Source: Methylobacterium sp. E-005 (lineage in GTDB: Bacteria > Pseudomonadota > Alphaproteobacteria > Rhizobiales > Beijerinckiaceae). Taken from it: a stretch of DNA of 64,000 bases. Numbering within the stretch: position 1 is the first letter of the stretch; the number at the start of each line of letters is the position of its first letter. The translations under genes and the position numbers were made by a program. Where the stretch lies: NCBI RefSeq assembly GCF_022829725.1, contig NZ_JAKSYG010000199.1:57031-121030 (forward strand), read 5' to 3'. Under the pieces are notes generated by a model. That model saw only the letters and a program-made list of their open reading frames with translations. It ran no database searches and had not been told where the DNA came from. This document shows positions 35,084 through 43,393 of the stretch, piece by piece.

Positions 35084-35749
35084 TCAGCGCTGGACGATGA
35101 CCTTCGTGCCGACCTTGGCGTGCGTGTAGAGGTCCATCACGTCCTCGTTGGTCATGCGGATGCAGCCCGAGGAGACGGCGGTGCCGATGGTCTCCGGCTC
35201 GTTCGAGCCGTGGATCCGGTAGATCGAGCCGCCGAGATACATGGCGCGGGCGCCGAGCGGGTTCTCGAGGCCGCCCTTCATGTAGCGCGGCAGGTCGGGC
35301 CGGCGCTTCAGCATGGTCGCCGGCGGGCGCCAATCCGGCCATTCGCGCTTCATCGTGATGGTCTGCACGCCGCCCCAGGTGAAGCCCGGGCGGCCGACGC
35401 CGACGCCGTAGCGCAGGGCCTGACCGCCGCCCAGCACGTAGTAGAGCCGCCGCTCGGCGGTGGACACGACGATCGTGCCGGCCCCGTACGGGCCGTTATA
35501 CGCCACGGTTTCCCGCGGGATCGCCGACATCTGCGGAACGGCCGCGTCGGCGCTCAGCGGGTCGGCGGGGTTGAGGGCGGCGTTGGCCACCGGCACCGTG
35601 ACGGTCTCCATGGCCTGCGGACGTACGCGCACGGTGAGCGCGTCGTTCAGCGGCTGGCGGGTCAGCGGATCGATCTCGTAGGCGAGGGCCGGCGCGGCGC
35701 AGGCGGCCACGCCGAAAAACCCGATCAGGGCGGGAAGGAAACGACGCAT
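35084..35749 (-). CDS. L,D-transpeptidase (short form)
   Basis: 221 residues from CAT at 35747-35749 with a signal peptide (MRRFLPALIGFFGVAACAAP). The YkuD fold begins AGTIVVSTAERRLYYVLGGG, has WGGVQTITMKREWPDWRPP, and the catalytic motif IHGSNEPETIGTAVSSGCIRM with His180 and Cys196. The protein lacks a peptidoglycan-binding module and a long linker, unlike the protein at 29306. It would form 3-3 cross-links or tether outer-membrane proteins. The short form is typical of alphaproteobacterial ErfK/YbiS relatives. Confidence 0.93.
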   Translation of the reverse strand: MRRFLPALIGFFGVAACAAPALAYEIDPLTRQPLNDALTVRVRPQAMETVTVPVANAALNPADPLSADAAVPQMSAIPRETVAYNGPYGAGTIVVSTAERRLYYVLGGGQALRYGVGVGRPGFTWGGVQTITMKREWPDWRPPATMLKRRPDLPRYMKGGLENPLGARAMYLGGSIYRIHGSNEPETIGTAVSSGCIRMTNEDVMDLYTHAKVGTKVIVQR

Positions 35750-35864
35750 CAAAGCCTCTCGGGGCAGGCGCGGACTCTGGCGGGAACGCGGCGAATACCG
35801 CGGCACGATGCCGTGCCGATCCTCGCCAAGGGGTAAACGCTCGCGCCCCAAAGCCAAGTCTGAA

Positions 35865-35885
35865 ACCGGCTCATGAAGCCGGTTC
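35865..35885 (-). terminator. Inverted repeat downstream of opgH
   Basis: Stem AACCGGC/GCCGGTT with a 7-base loop between the stop of opgH (35962) and the start of the transpeptidase. It could terminate opgH transcription; there is no strong T-tract. Confidence 0.45.
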
Positions 35886-35961
35886 CGACCACCCGTGACT
35901 CGATGGCAACACTGTGGCAGCTTGGCCGTGGCGCCCGGGATGACGGGCGCCGCGTGCCCGT

Positions 35962-37953
35962 TCAGGCCTCGTCGGCGGCGAGCCAGATCGCGGGCTCCCG
36001 CGGGGCCGGCCGCGTTGGGGCATGAACTGTCCCATGGGTCATCGCCTGGGGGGCGGGCAGGCCGCGGATCTGGGCCAGCTCGGCGAGTTCCAGCGCCTGC
36101 GCGGTGTCGTCCGCGTTCAGGAACAGGCCGCGGGCCCGGGCGAGGCGGCCGAGATCGGCCCGGCTGGTCCAGACGCTCTGGGCCGGGCTGGTGAGCAGGG
36201 CGAGCGCCAGCGGCGCCAGCCAGAGGGCGAGCCACGCATTGCCGACGAGGGCCAGCGCAAAGGCGATCAGCGTGCCGACCACGACGGCATCGGCCTGGAG
36301 CCGGAATGCCTCGCCCCAGGAGACCTGCCGGTCGTCGCGATCCTGGGTCTCCCAGCGCACCACCCGGCCGAAGAAGGTGGCCACCACGGCGCCGGCGGTG
36401 AACAGGGTGAGGACCGGCCAGAGCACGACCCAGGCAGCCTGTTCCAGGGCGGCGCTGGTGAGCAGCGAACGCGTCCCGCCGAAGGACGCGCGCCGCTCCG
36501 GGGCGGCGAGGACGTAGCCGAGGCTCAGGAGCTTCGGCAGGGCCAGCACGGTGACGCTCAGGGCGGCGAGCGCGTGGGCGGCGGCGCCGTGCCCGGTCAG
36601 CCCGTAGGCCAGGAGACCCAGATCCCCGGTCCGGGCCGCCTGCCACGCGGCGGCGCCGATGAAGGCGATCCAGAGCGGCAGCATCCCGTAGGAGAGGATG
36701 CCGACCAGCAGATGCCAGCGGCTCGCGGCGTGCAGGCCGGTCCAGGGCAGCACCCGCAGGTGCTGGAGGTTGCCCTGGCACCAGCGGCGCTCGCGGCCGA
36801 GGAGATCGACGAGGTTGGTGGGCATCTCCTCCCAGGTGCCGCCGAGTTCCGGCAGCAGCCGCACCTCCCAGCCGGCGCGCACCATCAGGGCGCCCTCGAC
36901 GATGTCGTGGCACAGGATCTCGCCGCCGAGCGGCTCCCGGCCCGGCAGCCGGGGGAGCTGCGCATGCGCGGCGAAGGACTCGATCCGCAGGATCGCGTTG
37001 TGGCCCCAGTAGCTGCCCTCCGGCCCCTGCCAGGTCTCCAGGCAGCGCAAAGCGAGCGGCGCGTAGAGCCGCACGGCGAATTGCTGGATGCGGGCGAACA
37101 GCGTGTCCCGGCCGGCGGCGTACGAGACGGTCTGGATCAGGCCGGTGCGGGGGCTCTCCTGCATCAGCCGCACGAGCCGGCCCATCGTGGCGCCGGTCAT
37201 GAGGCTGTCGGCGTCGAGGACGATCATGAAGGCGTACTCGCCGCCATAGGTCCGGCAGAACTCGCCGATATTGCCGGCCTTGCGGCCGACATTCTCGGTC
37301 CGGCGCCGGTAGCGGATCCGCGGCAGGGCCGGGTCGCCCGACGCCCAGGCCTGGATCCGCGCGTATTCGTGCTCCTCCACGGCGGCGATGGCGCCGTCCC
37401 GCGTGTCCGAGAGGACGAAGATGTCGATATCCTCGGTCCCCGCCTCGGCGAGCGAGCGGGCCATGACCCGCAGCCGGGCGAAGACCGCAACGGCGTCCTC
37501 GGCATGGATCGCCATGACGGCGGCGGTGCGTCCGGCCCCGATGGGGCCGCCCTTGGCCGCCTCCGGCTCGGATCGGCGCTCCAGTACGGATTTCGCCCGG
37601 TCCCCCAGGAGGGCGGCGACGAGCCCGTAGGCGTACTGGCAGGCGGTATAGGCCTGCCAGGCCATGATGACGCTGAACAGCCCGAGCACCGCCCAGGCGA
37701 GCGGGCTCACGCCCGCCGGGTAGGCGAGGGCGGCGAGCCACGCGATCCCGCCCGCACTGGCGAGGCTCGGCACCGTCAGGGCGAGGCGCCGGGCGCGCAG
37801 GACCCGCGTCGCGCGCCTGCCGCTCCAGACCTCGCGCGGCATGGTCGGTTCCGACGGATCGGGCATGGACGGACACGCGTTCCGGTGCGACGGCTCGGCG
37901 GAGGCCGTGATCCCCGAGGATGTGGCGCGAGGAGGAAGGGCGCGTGACGACAT
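35962..37953 (-). CDS. opgH: Periplasmic glucan glucosyltransferase OpgH (MdoH)
   Basis: 663 residues from the CAT at 37951-37953; starts at 37866 (MPDPSEP) or further upstream are possible. Membrane helices flank a GT2 glycosyltransferase core: VFVLSDTRDG-like FVLSDTRDGAIA, VLDADSLMTGATM (DxD-type), and the QxxRW-type ERRWCQGNLQHL near residue 398. The N-terminus carries the MPxxxxxxMP pattern often seen in OpgH. It makes the linear beta-1,2-glucan backbone from UDP-glucose for osmoregulated periplasmic glucans. It is divergent from the opgD/opgG-like gene by only 61 bases. Confidence 0.93.
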   Translation of the reverse strand: MSSRALPPRATSSGITASAEPSHRNACPSMPDPSEPTMPREVWSGRRATRVLRARRLALTVPSLASAGGIAWLAALAYPAGVSPLAWAVLGLFSVIMAWQAYTACQYAYGLVAALLGDRAKSVLERRSEPEAAKGGPIGAGRTAAVMAIHAEDAVAVFARLRVMARSLAEAGTEDIDIFVLSDTRDGAIAAVEEHEYARIQAWASGDPALPRIRYRRRTENVGRKAGNIGEFCRTYGGEYAFMIVLDADSLMTGATMGRLVRLMQESPRTGLIQTVSYAAGRDTLFARIQQFAVRLYAPLALRCLETWQGPEGSYWGHNAILRIESFAAHAQLPRLPGREPLGGEILCHDIVEGALMVRAGWEVRLLPELGGTWEEMPTNLVDLLGRERRWCQGNLQHLRVLPWTGLHAASRWHLLVGILSYGMLPLWIAFIGAAAWQAARTGDLGLLAYGLTGHGAAAHALAALSVTVLALPKLLSLGYVLAAPERRASFGGTRSLLTSAALEQAAWVVLWPVLTLFTAGAVVATFFGRVVRWETQDRDDRQVSWGEAFRLQADAVVVGTLIAFALALVGNAWLALWLAPLALALLTSPAQSVWTSRADLGRLARARGLFLNADDTAQALELAELAQIRGLPAPQAMTHGTVHAPTRPAPREPAIWLAADEA

Positions 37954-38014
37954 GGCGCGAGGAACTCGACCGTGGAAGGCCGCCGGCCGCCCCGCCGTCT
38001 GTGGCCGGGAGCCG

Positions 38015-39751
38015 ATGACCGTGGACACCGATATACGGGGCAAGGACACGGAGCCGACCCGGCCCGATGGAGGGCCGGAAGTCGAACGGATCAATCCCCC
38101 CTCCCGGCGCCGCGTTCTTCGAACCGTCCTGACCGCAGCTGCCGGCACGGTTCTACCTAGCGTAGCCGAGCTGAATGGGTCCAGAACGTGGGCCGGGTCG
38201 GCGCTTCCGCCGCAGGGCGTACAAAAGGGGAGCCGGATGACCTTCGAGGCGCTGGCCGCGGAGGCCGCAGGCCGGGCCGCCGCGCCCTACGTGGCCCCGC
38301 CCGAGGATCTGCCCCCCGCCCTCGCGGGCCTCGACTATGACGGCTACCGGGCCATCACCTTCCGGGCCGCCGAGAGCCTGCGCCTCGGTCCGCTGTTCAG
38401 CGCGCAGCTCTTCCACCGCGGCTTCCTGCAGCGCAAGCGCGTGGCCCTCCATCTCCAGCCCCTCGATGGGCCCGCCCGCCCGATCCCCTACGAGAGCCGG
38501 CTGTTCGATCTGGGCCCGCGGCTCGCCGGCCAGAGCTTTGCGCCGGATCTCGGCTTCGCGGGGTTCCGCCTGCACTACGCCTTTCCCGACACGCCCGCCT
38601 GGCGCCCGAAAGGGTTCCAGGAGGAGTTTTTGGTCTTTCTCGGCGCCTCCTATTTCCGGCTGCGGGCCGCGGGCCAGGAATACGGGCTCTCGGCGCGGGG
38701 CCTCGCTATCGGCACCGGTGCAGCCGAAGGGGAGGAGTTTCCCGATTTCGTCGCCCACTGGCTCTGCGAGCCCGAGCCCGGGGCGCACACCCTGACGGTG
38801 CTCTCGCTCCTCGACAGCCCGAGCGTCGCCGGCGCCTATCGCTTCGCGATCAGCCCCGGGGACCCGGCCCGGATCGCGGTCACCGCCGCGCTCCATCCGC
38901 GGGTTCCGATCGGCAGGATGGGGCTCGCGCCGCTCACCAGCATGTTCCTGTACGGCGAGAACGGGCCCGGTGCCCGGGGCGCCAAGCCGTTCGACGATTT
39001 CCGACCGCAGGTCCACGATTCCGACGGGCTCTGCGTCGCCTCGGGCGCCGATCCGGCCCGGCGCGACCGGCTCTGGCGGCCGCTGGTCAACGGCCGCCGG
39101 CAACCGCAGATCTCGGCCTTCGCGGGCAAGCCGCTTGCGGGGTTCGGGCTGCTGCAGCGGGAGCGGAACTTTGCCGCCTATCTCGACGTCGAGGCCCGCC
39201 AGGAGGCACGGCCCGGCCTGTGGGTGAGCCCGGATCCCACCGGGGGGGCCTTCGCGGCGGGCGCGGTGCAGCTCTACGAGATCCCCTCCGTCGAGGAGTA
39301 CATGGACAACATCGTGGCGGCCTTCGTGCCGGACACGCCGGCGCAGCCGGGCACGGCCCTGCACCTCGCCTACGGGCTGACCACCGTCGGGGCCGAGCCG
39401 GTTCCGGCGATTCCCGAGGCAGCTTTGGCCCGCGTGATCTCCACGCGCTTCGGCTCGGCGGAGCGCCTGCGCCCCCTGACGCCGCCGCGCCCGGAGCGGC
39501 GGCTCTGCGTGATCGACTTCGCGGGTCCGAGCCTGCCGGCGGGACCGGACGATGCGGTGACCGCCGAGGTCTCGGCCAGTGCCGGCACGCTGCACGAGCC
39601 GGTCTCGAATTTCGTGCCACAGACCGGCGGCTGGCGGATCTATGTGGAGTGGCGCCCGCCGGAGCCGATGCCGGCCGGCGACGTCGTCCTCCGGGCCCGC
39701 CTCGTGCGCGGCGGGGTGCCGCTCAGCGAGACCTGGGACGCGGCCGTGTAG
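38015..39751 (+). CDS. opgD: Glucan biosynthesis protein, OpgD/OpgG family
   Basis: 578 residues from the ATG at 38015. A twin-arginine motif SRRRVLRTVLTAAAG near residue 32 indicates Tat export, which favours OpgD over Sec-exported OpgG. The family fold starts at FEALAAEAAGRAAAPYV and contains LDYDGYRAITFR, AGFRLHYAF-like FAGFRLHYAF, SYFRLRAAGQEYGLSARGLAI (cited in part), and LTSMFLYGENGP. It branches or processes periplasmic glucans. It is transcribed away from opgH, sharing one short divergent promoter region. The C-terminus runs into a dispersed hairpin element 6 bases after the stop. Confidence 0.92.
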   Translation: MTVDTDIRGKDTEPTRPDGGPEVERINPPSRRRVLRTVLTAAAGTVLPSVAELNGSRTWAGSALPPQGVQKGSRMTFEALAAEAAGRAAAPYVAPPEDLPPALAGLDYDGYRAITFRAAESLRLGPLFSAQLFHRGFLQRKRVALHLQPLDGPARPIPYESRLFDLGPRLAGQSFAPDLGFAGFRLHYAFPDTPAWRPKGFQEEFLVFLGASYFRLRAAGQEYGLSARGLAIGTGAAEGEEFPDFVAHWLCEPEPGAHTLTVLSLLDSPSVAGAYRFAISPGDPARIAVTAALHPRVPIGRMGLAPLTSMFLYGENGPGARGAKPFDDFRPQVHDSDGLCVASGADPARRDRLWRPLVNGRRQPQISAFAGKPLAGFGLLQRERNFAAYLDVEARQEARPGLWVSPDPTGGAFAAGAVQLYEIPSVEEYMDNIVAAFVPDTPAQPGTALHLAYGLTTVGAEPVPAIPEAALARVISTRFGSAERLRPLTPPRPERRLCVIDFAGPSLPAGPDDAVTAEVSASAGTLHEPVSNFVPQTGGWRIYVEWRPPEPMPAGDVVLRARLVRGGVPLSETWDAAV

Positions 39752-39757
39752 AGCCAG

Positions 39758-39861
39758 GGTTTCGAAAGGTCGGGACCTTTCGCGGGTCCAGGGCAGAGCC
39801 CTGGTGAAGCTCTCAGGGCTCCGCCCCGAGACCCCGCCAAAGGGCGAGCCCTTTGGAAACC
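39758..39861 (+). repeat. Dispersed multi-hairpin element, copy B
   Basis: 104 bp, beginning GGTTTC and ending GAAACC (terminal inverted repeats). Inside are hairpins CGAAAGGTC/GACCTTTCG (39763-39782), CCAGGGC/GCCCTGG (39788-39804), a GGGGC-type arm pair around GGCTCCGCCCC and AAAGGGC/GCCCTTT. It begins 7 bases after the opgD stop. It aligns over its whole length with copy C (reverse strand) and with copy A. Confidence 0.88.
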
Positions 39862-39877
39862 CGGATCGACCAGGCCC

Positions 39878-40078
39878 TCAGGCGGTACGCTGCGCCTGCT
39901 CCCGGCGCCGGGCGAGGCGGGTGGCGCCGTAGATCTCGCTCAGGCGGCGCCGGGCCGCGGAGATCGGCGGGGCCTGCCGCTCGTCATGGACGGCCGCGAT
40001 GATGCGGAGCGTTGCGGCGACCGAGCGCTCCAGGCGGCGCTCGGCCAGGGCGGCGGCGTCCCGATAGGTGTCGAGCAT
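39878..40078 (-). CDS. Small hypothetical protein
   Basis: 66 residues from CAT at 40076-40078; a longer frame reaches 40150. The helical, Arg-rich protein begins MLDTYRDAAALAERRLERS and contains AVHDERQAPPISAARRRLSE. There is no signal peptide. It is between a dispersed repeat and zwf. I recognise no family. It could be a DNA- or RNA-binding peptide by its basic charge, but this is only inference. Confidence 0.45.
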   Translation of the reverse strand: MLDTYRDAAALAERRLERSVAATLRIIAAVHDERQAPPISAARRRLSEIYGATRLARRREQAQRTA

Positions 40079-40201
40079 GCGATGATCCCTTGTGCAAAGC
40101 GGTATCCACCCTCTGGCGGGGCGGTGACCGGCAGCAGCGGCAGAGTTCATCGCCCGCTTGACGGTATGATGGCAGCTTGGCCGTAAGCTGGGGATGGCGC
40201 C

Positions 40202-41674
40202 TCAGCGCAGCTCCTCGTGCCAGGTCCGGCCGTCGCGTTCGATCAGCGCGATCGCGGCGGTCGGGCCCCAGCTCCCGGCCGGGTAGGGCCGGGGTGCCTC
40301 CGGCCGGTCGGCCCAGGCCTTGAGCACGCCGTCCGCCCAGGCCCAGGCGGCCTCGACCTCGTCGCGGCGCATGAACAGGGTGGCGTTGCCGCGGACCACA
40401 TCCATCAGCAGGCGCTCGTAGGCATCCGGATAGCGCTGCTTGAACGTCTCCTCGAAGGAGATGTCGAGGTCGGTCGGGCGCAGGCGCAGGCCGCCGGGGC
40501 CGGGATCCTTGGTCATCACCTCGAGCTTCATGCCCTCCTGCGGCTGCAGGCGGATCACGAGGCGGTTCGGTTCACGGCCGAAGGCTTCCTCGGGGAAGAT
40601 CGAGAATGGCGAGGCGCGGAACTGCACCACGATCTCCGAGAGCTTCTGCGGCAGGCGCTTGCCGGTGCGCAGGTAGAACGGCACCCCGGCCCAGCGCCCG
40701 GACTGGATCTCGACCTTCATGGCCACGAAGGTCTCGGTGCGGCTGTCGTGGCCGAGTTCGGTGAGGTAGCCCTCCACCGGCTTGCCGTCGACGGCCCCCG
40801 CCACATACTGGCCGCGCACCGTCACGCTCTGGATGTCGTGCGCCGTGATCGGCTTGAGGGCGCGGAGCACCTTCAGCTTCTCGTCGCGGACCGAATTGGC
40901 TTCGAGGTTGAGCGGACTCTCCATCGCGGTGAGGCAGAGGAGCTGCAGGATGTGGTTCTGCAGCATGTCGCGCATGGCACCCGACGTGTCGTAATAGCCG
41001 GCCCGGCCCTCGACACCGACGGTCTCGGCGACCGTGATCTGGACGTGGTCGATCACGTCCGAGGTCCAGAGCCGCTCGAAGATGGTGTTGGCGAAGCGCA
41101 AGCTGAGCAGGTTCTGGACCGTCTCCTTGCCGAGGTAGTGGTCGATCCGGAAGATCTGCGATTCGGGGAAGACCTCGCCGACCGCGTCATTGATGGCGTG
41201 GGCCGATTTCAGATCCTTGCCGATCGGCTTCTCCAGCACGACTCGGGACTTCTCGCCGACCAGCCCGTGGGCGGCGAGGTTGCGGCAGATCGAGCCGTAG
41301 AGGTCGGGGGAGGTGGCGAGATAGTAGGGCCGCACTTGGTCAGGCCGCTCGTCGAGCTTGGCCACGAGGTCGTCCCAGCCGCTGTCGCCGGCGCCGTCGA
41401 CCGCCACGTAGTCGACGTGGTCGAGGAAGCGCTGGAGCATGGCCTCGGTCAGGTCGGAGGCCGGCACGAAGCGCTTGAGGGCGTCGCGGGCGTGCTCGTG
41501 GAAGGCATCGCGCGACAGTTCCGAGCGCGAGGCGCCGATGATTCGGCTGGTATCCGGGATCTGGCCGTCGCGGAAGCGGTAGAACAGGGCCGGCAGAAGC
41601 TTTCGTGCGGTCAGATCGCCGGTCGCGCCGAACACGACGCAGTCGAAGGAAGCAACGGGGATGATCGTGGCCAA
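40202..41674 (-). CDS. zwf: Glucose-6-phosphate 1-dehydrogenase
   Basis: 490 residues from a TTG at 41672-41674 with a GGGAG ribosome binding site; a GTG at 41725 would add 17 residues. The nucleotide motif FGATGDLTARKLLPALFYRF is near residues 15-34 and the catalytic motif RIDHYLGKETVQNL near 195. FHEHARDAL, GYLTELGHDSRTETF and RMFHRTS-like VPFYLRTGKRLP are also typical. It oxidises glucose-6-phosphate to phosphogluconolactone, yielding NADPH (or NADH) for pentose phosphate/Entner-Doudoroff flux. pgl, gnd or edd genes are not in the neighbourhood. Confidence 0.95.
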   Translation of the reverse strand: MATIIPVASFDCVVFGATGDLTARKLLPALFYRFRDGQIPDTSRIIGASRSELSRDAFHEHARDALKRFVPASDLTEAMLQRFLDHVDYVAVDGAGDSGWDDLVAKLDERPDQVRPYYLATSPDLYGSICRNLAAHGLVGEKSRVVLEKPIGKDLKSAHAINDAVGEVFPESQIFRIDHYLGKETVQNLLSLRFANTIFERLWTSDVIDHVQITVAETVGVEGRAGYYDTSGAMRDMLQNHILQLLCLTAMESPLNLEANSVRDEKLKVLRALKPITAHDIQSVTVRGQYVAGAVDGKPVEGYLTELGHDSRTETFVAMKVEIQSGRWAGVPFYLRTGKRLPQKLSEIVVQFRASPFSIFPEEAFGREPNRLVIRLQPQEGMKLEVMTKDPGPGGLRLRPTDLDISFEETFKQRYPDAYERLLMDVVRGNATLFMRRDEVEAAWAWADGVLKAWADRPEAPRPYPAGSWGPTAAIALIERDGRTWHEELR

Positions 41675-41806
41675 GGGCGGCTCCCGGTTATCGTGCGCTG
41701 ATCCCGCACGGCGCGTGCGCCGCACACACCTAACCTGGGTGCGGGGGCTTCGCCAGACGAGGGCCGCCTCGCATTGTTCGGGCCGCCGGCGGGAACCGGG
41801 GAGCGG

Positions 41807-42859
41807 CTACCCGCCCGTGACGCTCATGTGCCGCGGCACGGCAGCCGGGCGCTGGCGCTCGATGACGAAGTCGTGCCCCTTGGGCTTGCGGGTAATCGCC
41901 TCGACCACGGCCGCCGCCAGCACGGCGTCGTCCTGGGACGCGCGCAGGACCGCCCGGAGATCGGCCGAATCCTCCTGGCCGAGGCATAGGTAGAGCTGGC
42001 CGGTGCAGGTCAGTCGGACCCGGTTGCAGCTCTCGCAGAAATTATGGGTCAACGGCGTGATGAAGCCGAGGCGGCCGCCCGTCTCCTCGACGCGCACGTA
42101 GCGGGCCGGCCCGCCGGTCCGGTCGGGCAGGGGGGTGAGCGTGTAGCGGCTTTCCAGCCGCTGCCGGGCGACCGAGAGGGGCAGGAACTGGTCGGTCCGA
42201 TCCGCCTCGATCTCGCCGAGGGGCATCACCTCGATCAGCGTCATGTCCATGGCGAGGCCGTGGGCCCAGGCGATCATGTCGGGAATCTCGTCGGCGTTGA
42301 GGTCGCGCAGCGCCACCGCGTTGATCTTGACCTTCATCCCGGCGGCCCGGGCCGCCGCGATGCCGTCGAGCACCACCTTGAGGTCGCCCCGGCGGGTGAT
42401 GGCGCGAAACTTCTGCGGGTCGAGCGTGTCGAGCGAGACGTTGATCCGGCGCACGCCGAGACTCGCCAACTCGTCGGCGTAGCGGGTGAGCTGCGTGCCG
42501 TTGGTGGTCAGCGTCAGCTCCTCCAGCGCCCCCGAATCGAGGTGGCGGGAGAGGCGACGGAACAGGTGCATGATGTCCCGGCGCACCAGCGGCTCGCCGC
42601 CCGTGATCCGGAGCTTGCGCACGCCCCGGGCGATGAACACGCTGCAGAGCCGGTCGAGCTCTTCCAGGGTCAGCAGATCGCGCTTGGGCAGGAACTCCAT
42701 GTGCTCGGACATGCAGTAGGCGCAGCGCAGGTCGCAGCGATCCGTCACCGAGATGCGCAGGTACGAGATCGCCCGCTGGAACGGGTCGATCAGGGGCGCA
42801 GGCCCGGCGGGCGGGCGGCCGGCGATCGTCTGCGGCGTCAGGGAGCTGTCATCGGGCAT
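41807..42859 (-). CDS. moaA: GTP 3',8-cyclase MoaA (molybdenum cofactor)
   Basis: 350 residues from the ATG at 42857-42859. The radical-SAM cluster is CDLRCAYC near residue 42, SAM binding involves [12 protein letters not shown], and the C-terminal cluster has [20 protein letters not shown] near residue 265-284. The final GG (MSVTGG) is intact, as required for activity. MoaA starts molybdopterin synthesis from GTP. It is divergent from the DUF971 gene by 81 bases. Other moa genes are not present here. Confidence 0.96.
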   Translation of the reverse strand: MPDDSSLTPQTIAGRPPAGPAPLIDPFQRAISYLRISVTDRCDLRCAYCMSEHMEFLPKRDLLTLEELDRLCSVFIARGVRKLRITGGEPLVRRDIMHLFRRLSRHLDSGALEELTLTTNGTQLTRYADELASLGVRRINVSLDTLDPQKFRAITRRGDLKVVLDGIAAARAAGMKVKINAVALRDLNADEIPDMIAWAHGLAMDMTLIEVMPLGEIEADRTDQFLPLSVARQRLESRYTLTPLPDRTGGPARYVRVEETGGRLGFITPLTHNFCESCNRVRLTCTGQLYLCLGQEDSADLRAVLRASQDDAVLAAAVVEAITRKPKGHDFVIERQRPAAVPRHMSVTGG

Positions 42860-42939
42860 TGTCCGGCATATGATGCCCCAAAGGGTTGCGGGCAAGCGCG
42901 CCCTGGCCGCAGCCCCGGATTGCGTGAGGAGTGTGACTC

Positions 42940-43371
42940 GTGAGTGAGGATCTATGGCCGACCGAGATCCGCCTGTCGGCCGACCGGCGGAGTCTCAACG
43001 TCGCCTTCGAGGACGGGGTACGCTACGCCCTGCCAGCCGAGTACCTGCGGGTGTCGAGCCCATCGGCCGAGGTGCAGGGGCACTCGCCGCTGGAGCGCAA
43101 GGTGATCGGCGGCAAGCGCGCCGTGGCGATCCTGGCGGTGGAGCCGGTGGGCAACTACGCGGTGAAGCTCGGCTTCGATGACATGCACGATACCGGCATC
43201 TACGGCTGGGGCTACCTGCACACGCTGGGCCGCGAGTACGAGACGCGCTGGAACACCTACCTCAGCGAACTCGCCGAGCGCGGCCTCGACCGCGACACGG
43301 CGCGCCAAGCACCGGTCAAGGGCGGCGGCAGCGGCGGGGGCTGCGGCTCGGGCTCGTGCGGGTGCCATTGA
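42940..43371 (+). CDS. DUF971 protein with Cys-rich tail
   Basis: 143 residues from a GTG start. The body matches DUF971 (gamma-butyrobetaine hydroxylase N-terminal-like): [64 protein letters not shown] (cited in part) and [12 protein letters not shown]. The C-terminal tail ends [11 protein letters not shown], with three Cys and one terminal His. DUF971 proteins are often fused to or next to Mrp/ApbC or MoaA-type Fe-S enzymes, which fits the adjacent divergent moaA. The tail could bind a metal. Confidence 0.85.
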   Translation: MSEDLWPTEIRLSADRRSLNVAFEDGVRYALPAEYLRVSSPSAEVQGHSPLERKVIGGKRAVAILAVEPVGNYAVKLGFDDMHDTGIYGWGYLHTLGREYETRWNTYLSELAERGLDRDTARQAPVKGGGSGGGCGSGSCGCH

Positions 43372-43393
43372 GCGAGGTTTTCCCGCGAGGCGC

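Noticed and set aside
35084..37876. Single 930-residue minus-strand frame
   Set aside because: Only its last 222 codons (35084-35749) form the L,D-transpeptidase; the remainder is a shadow of opgH.
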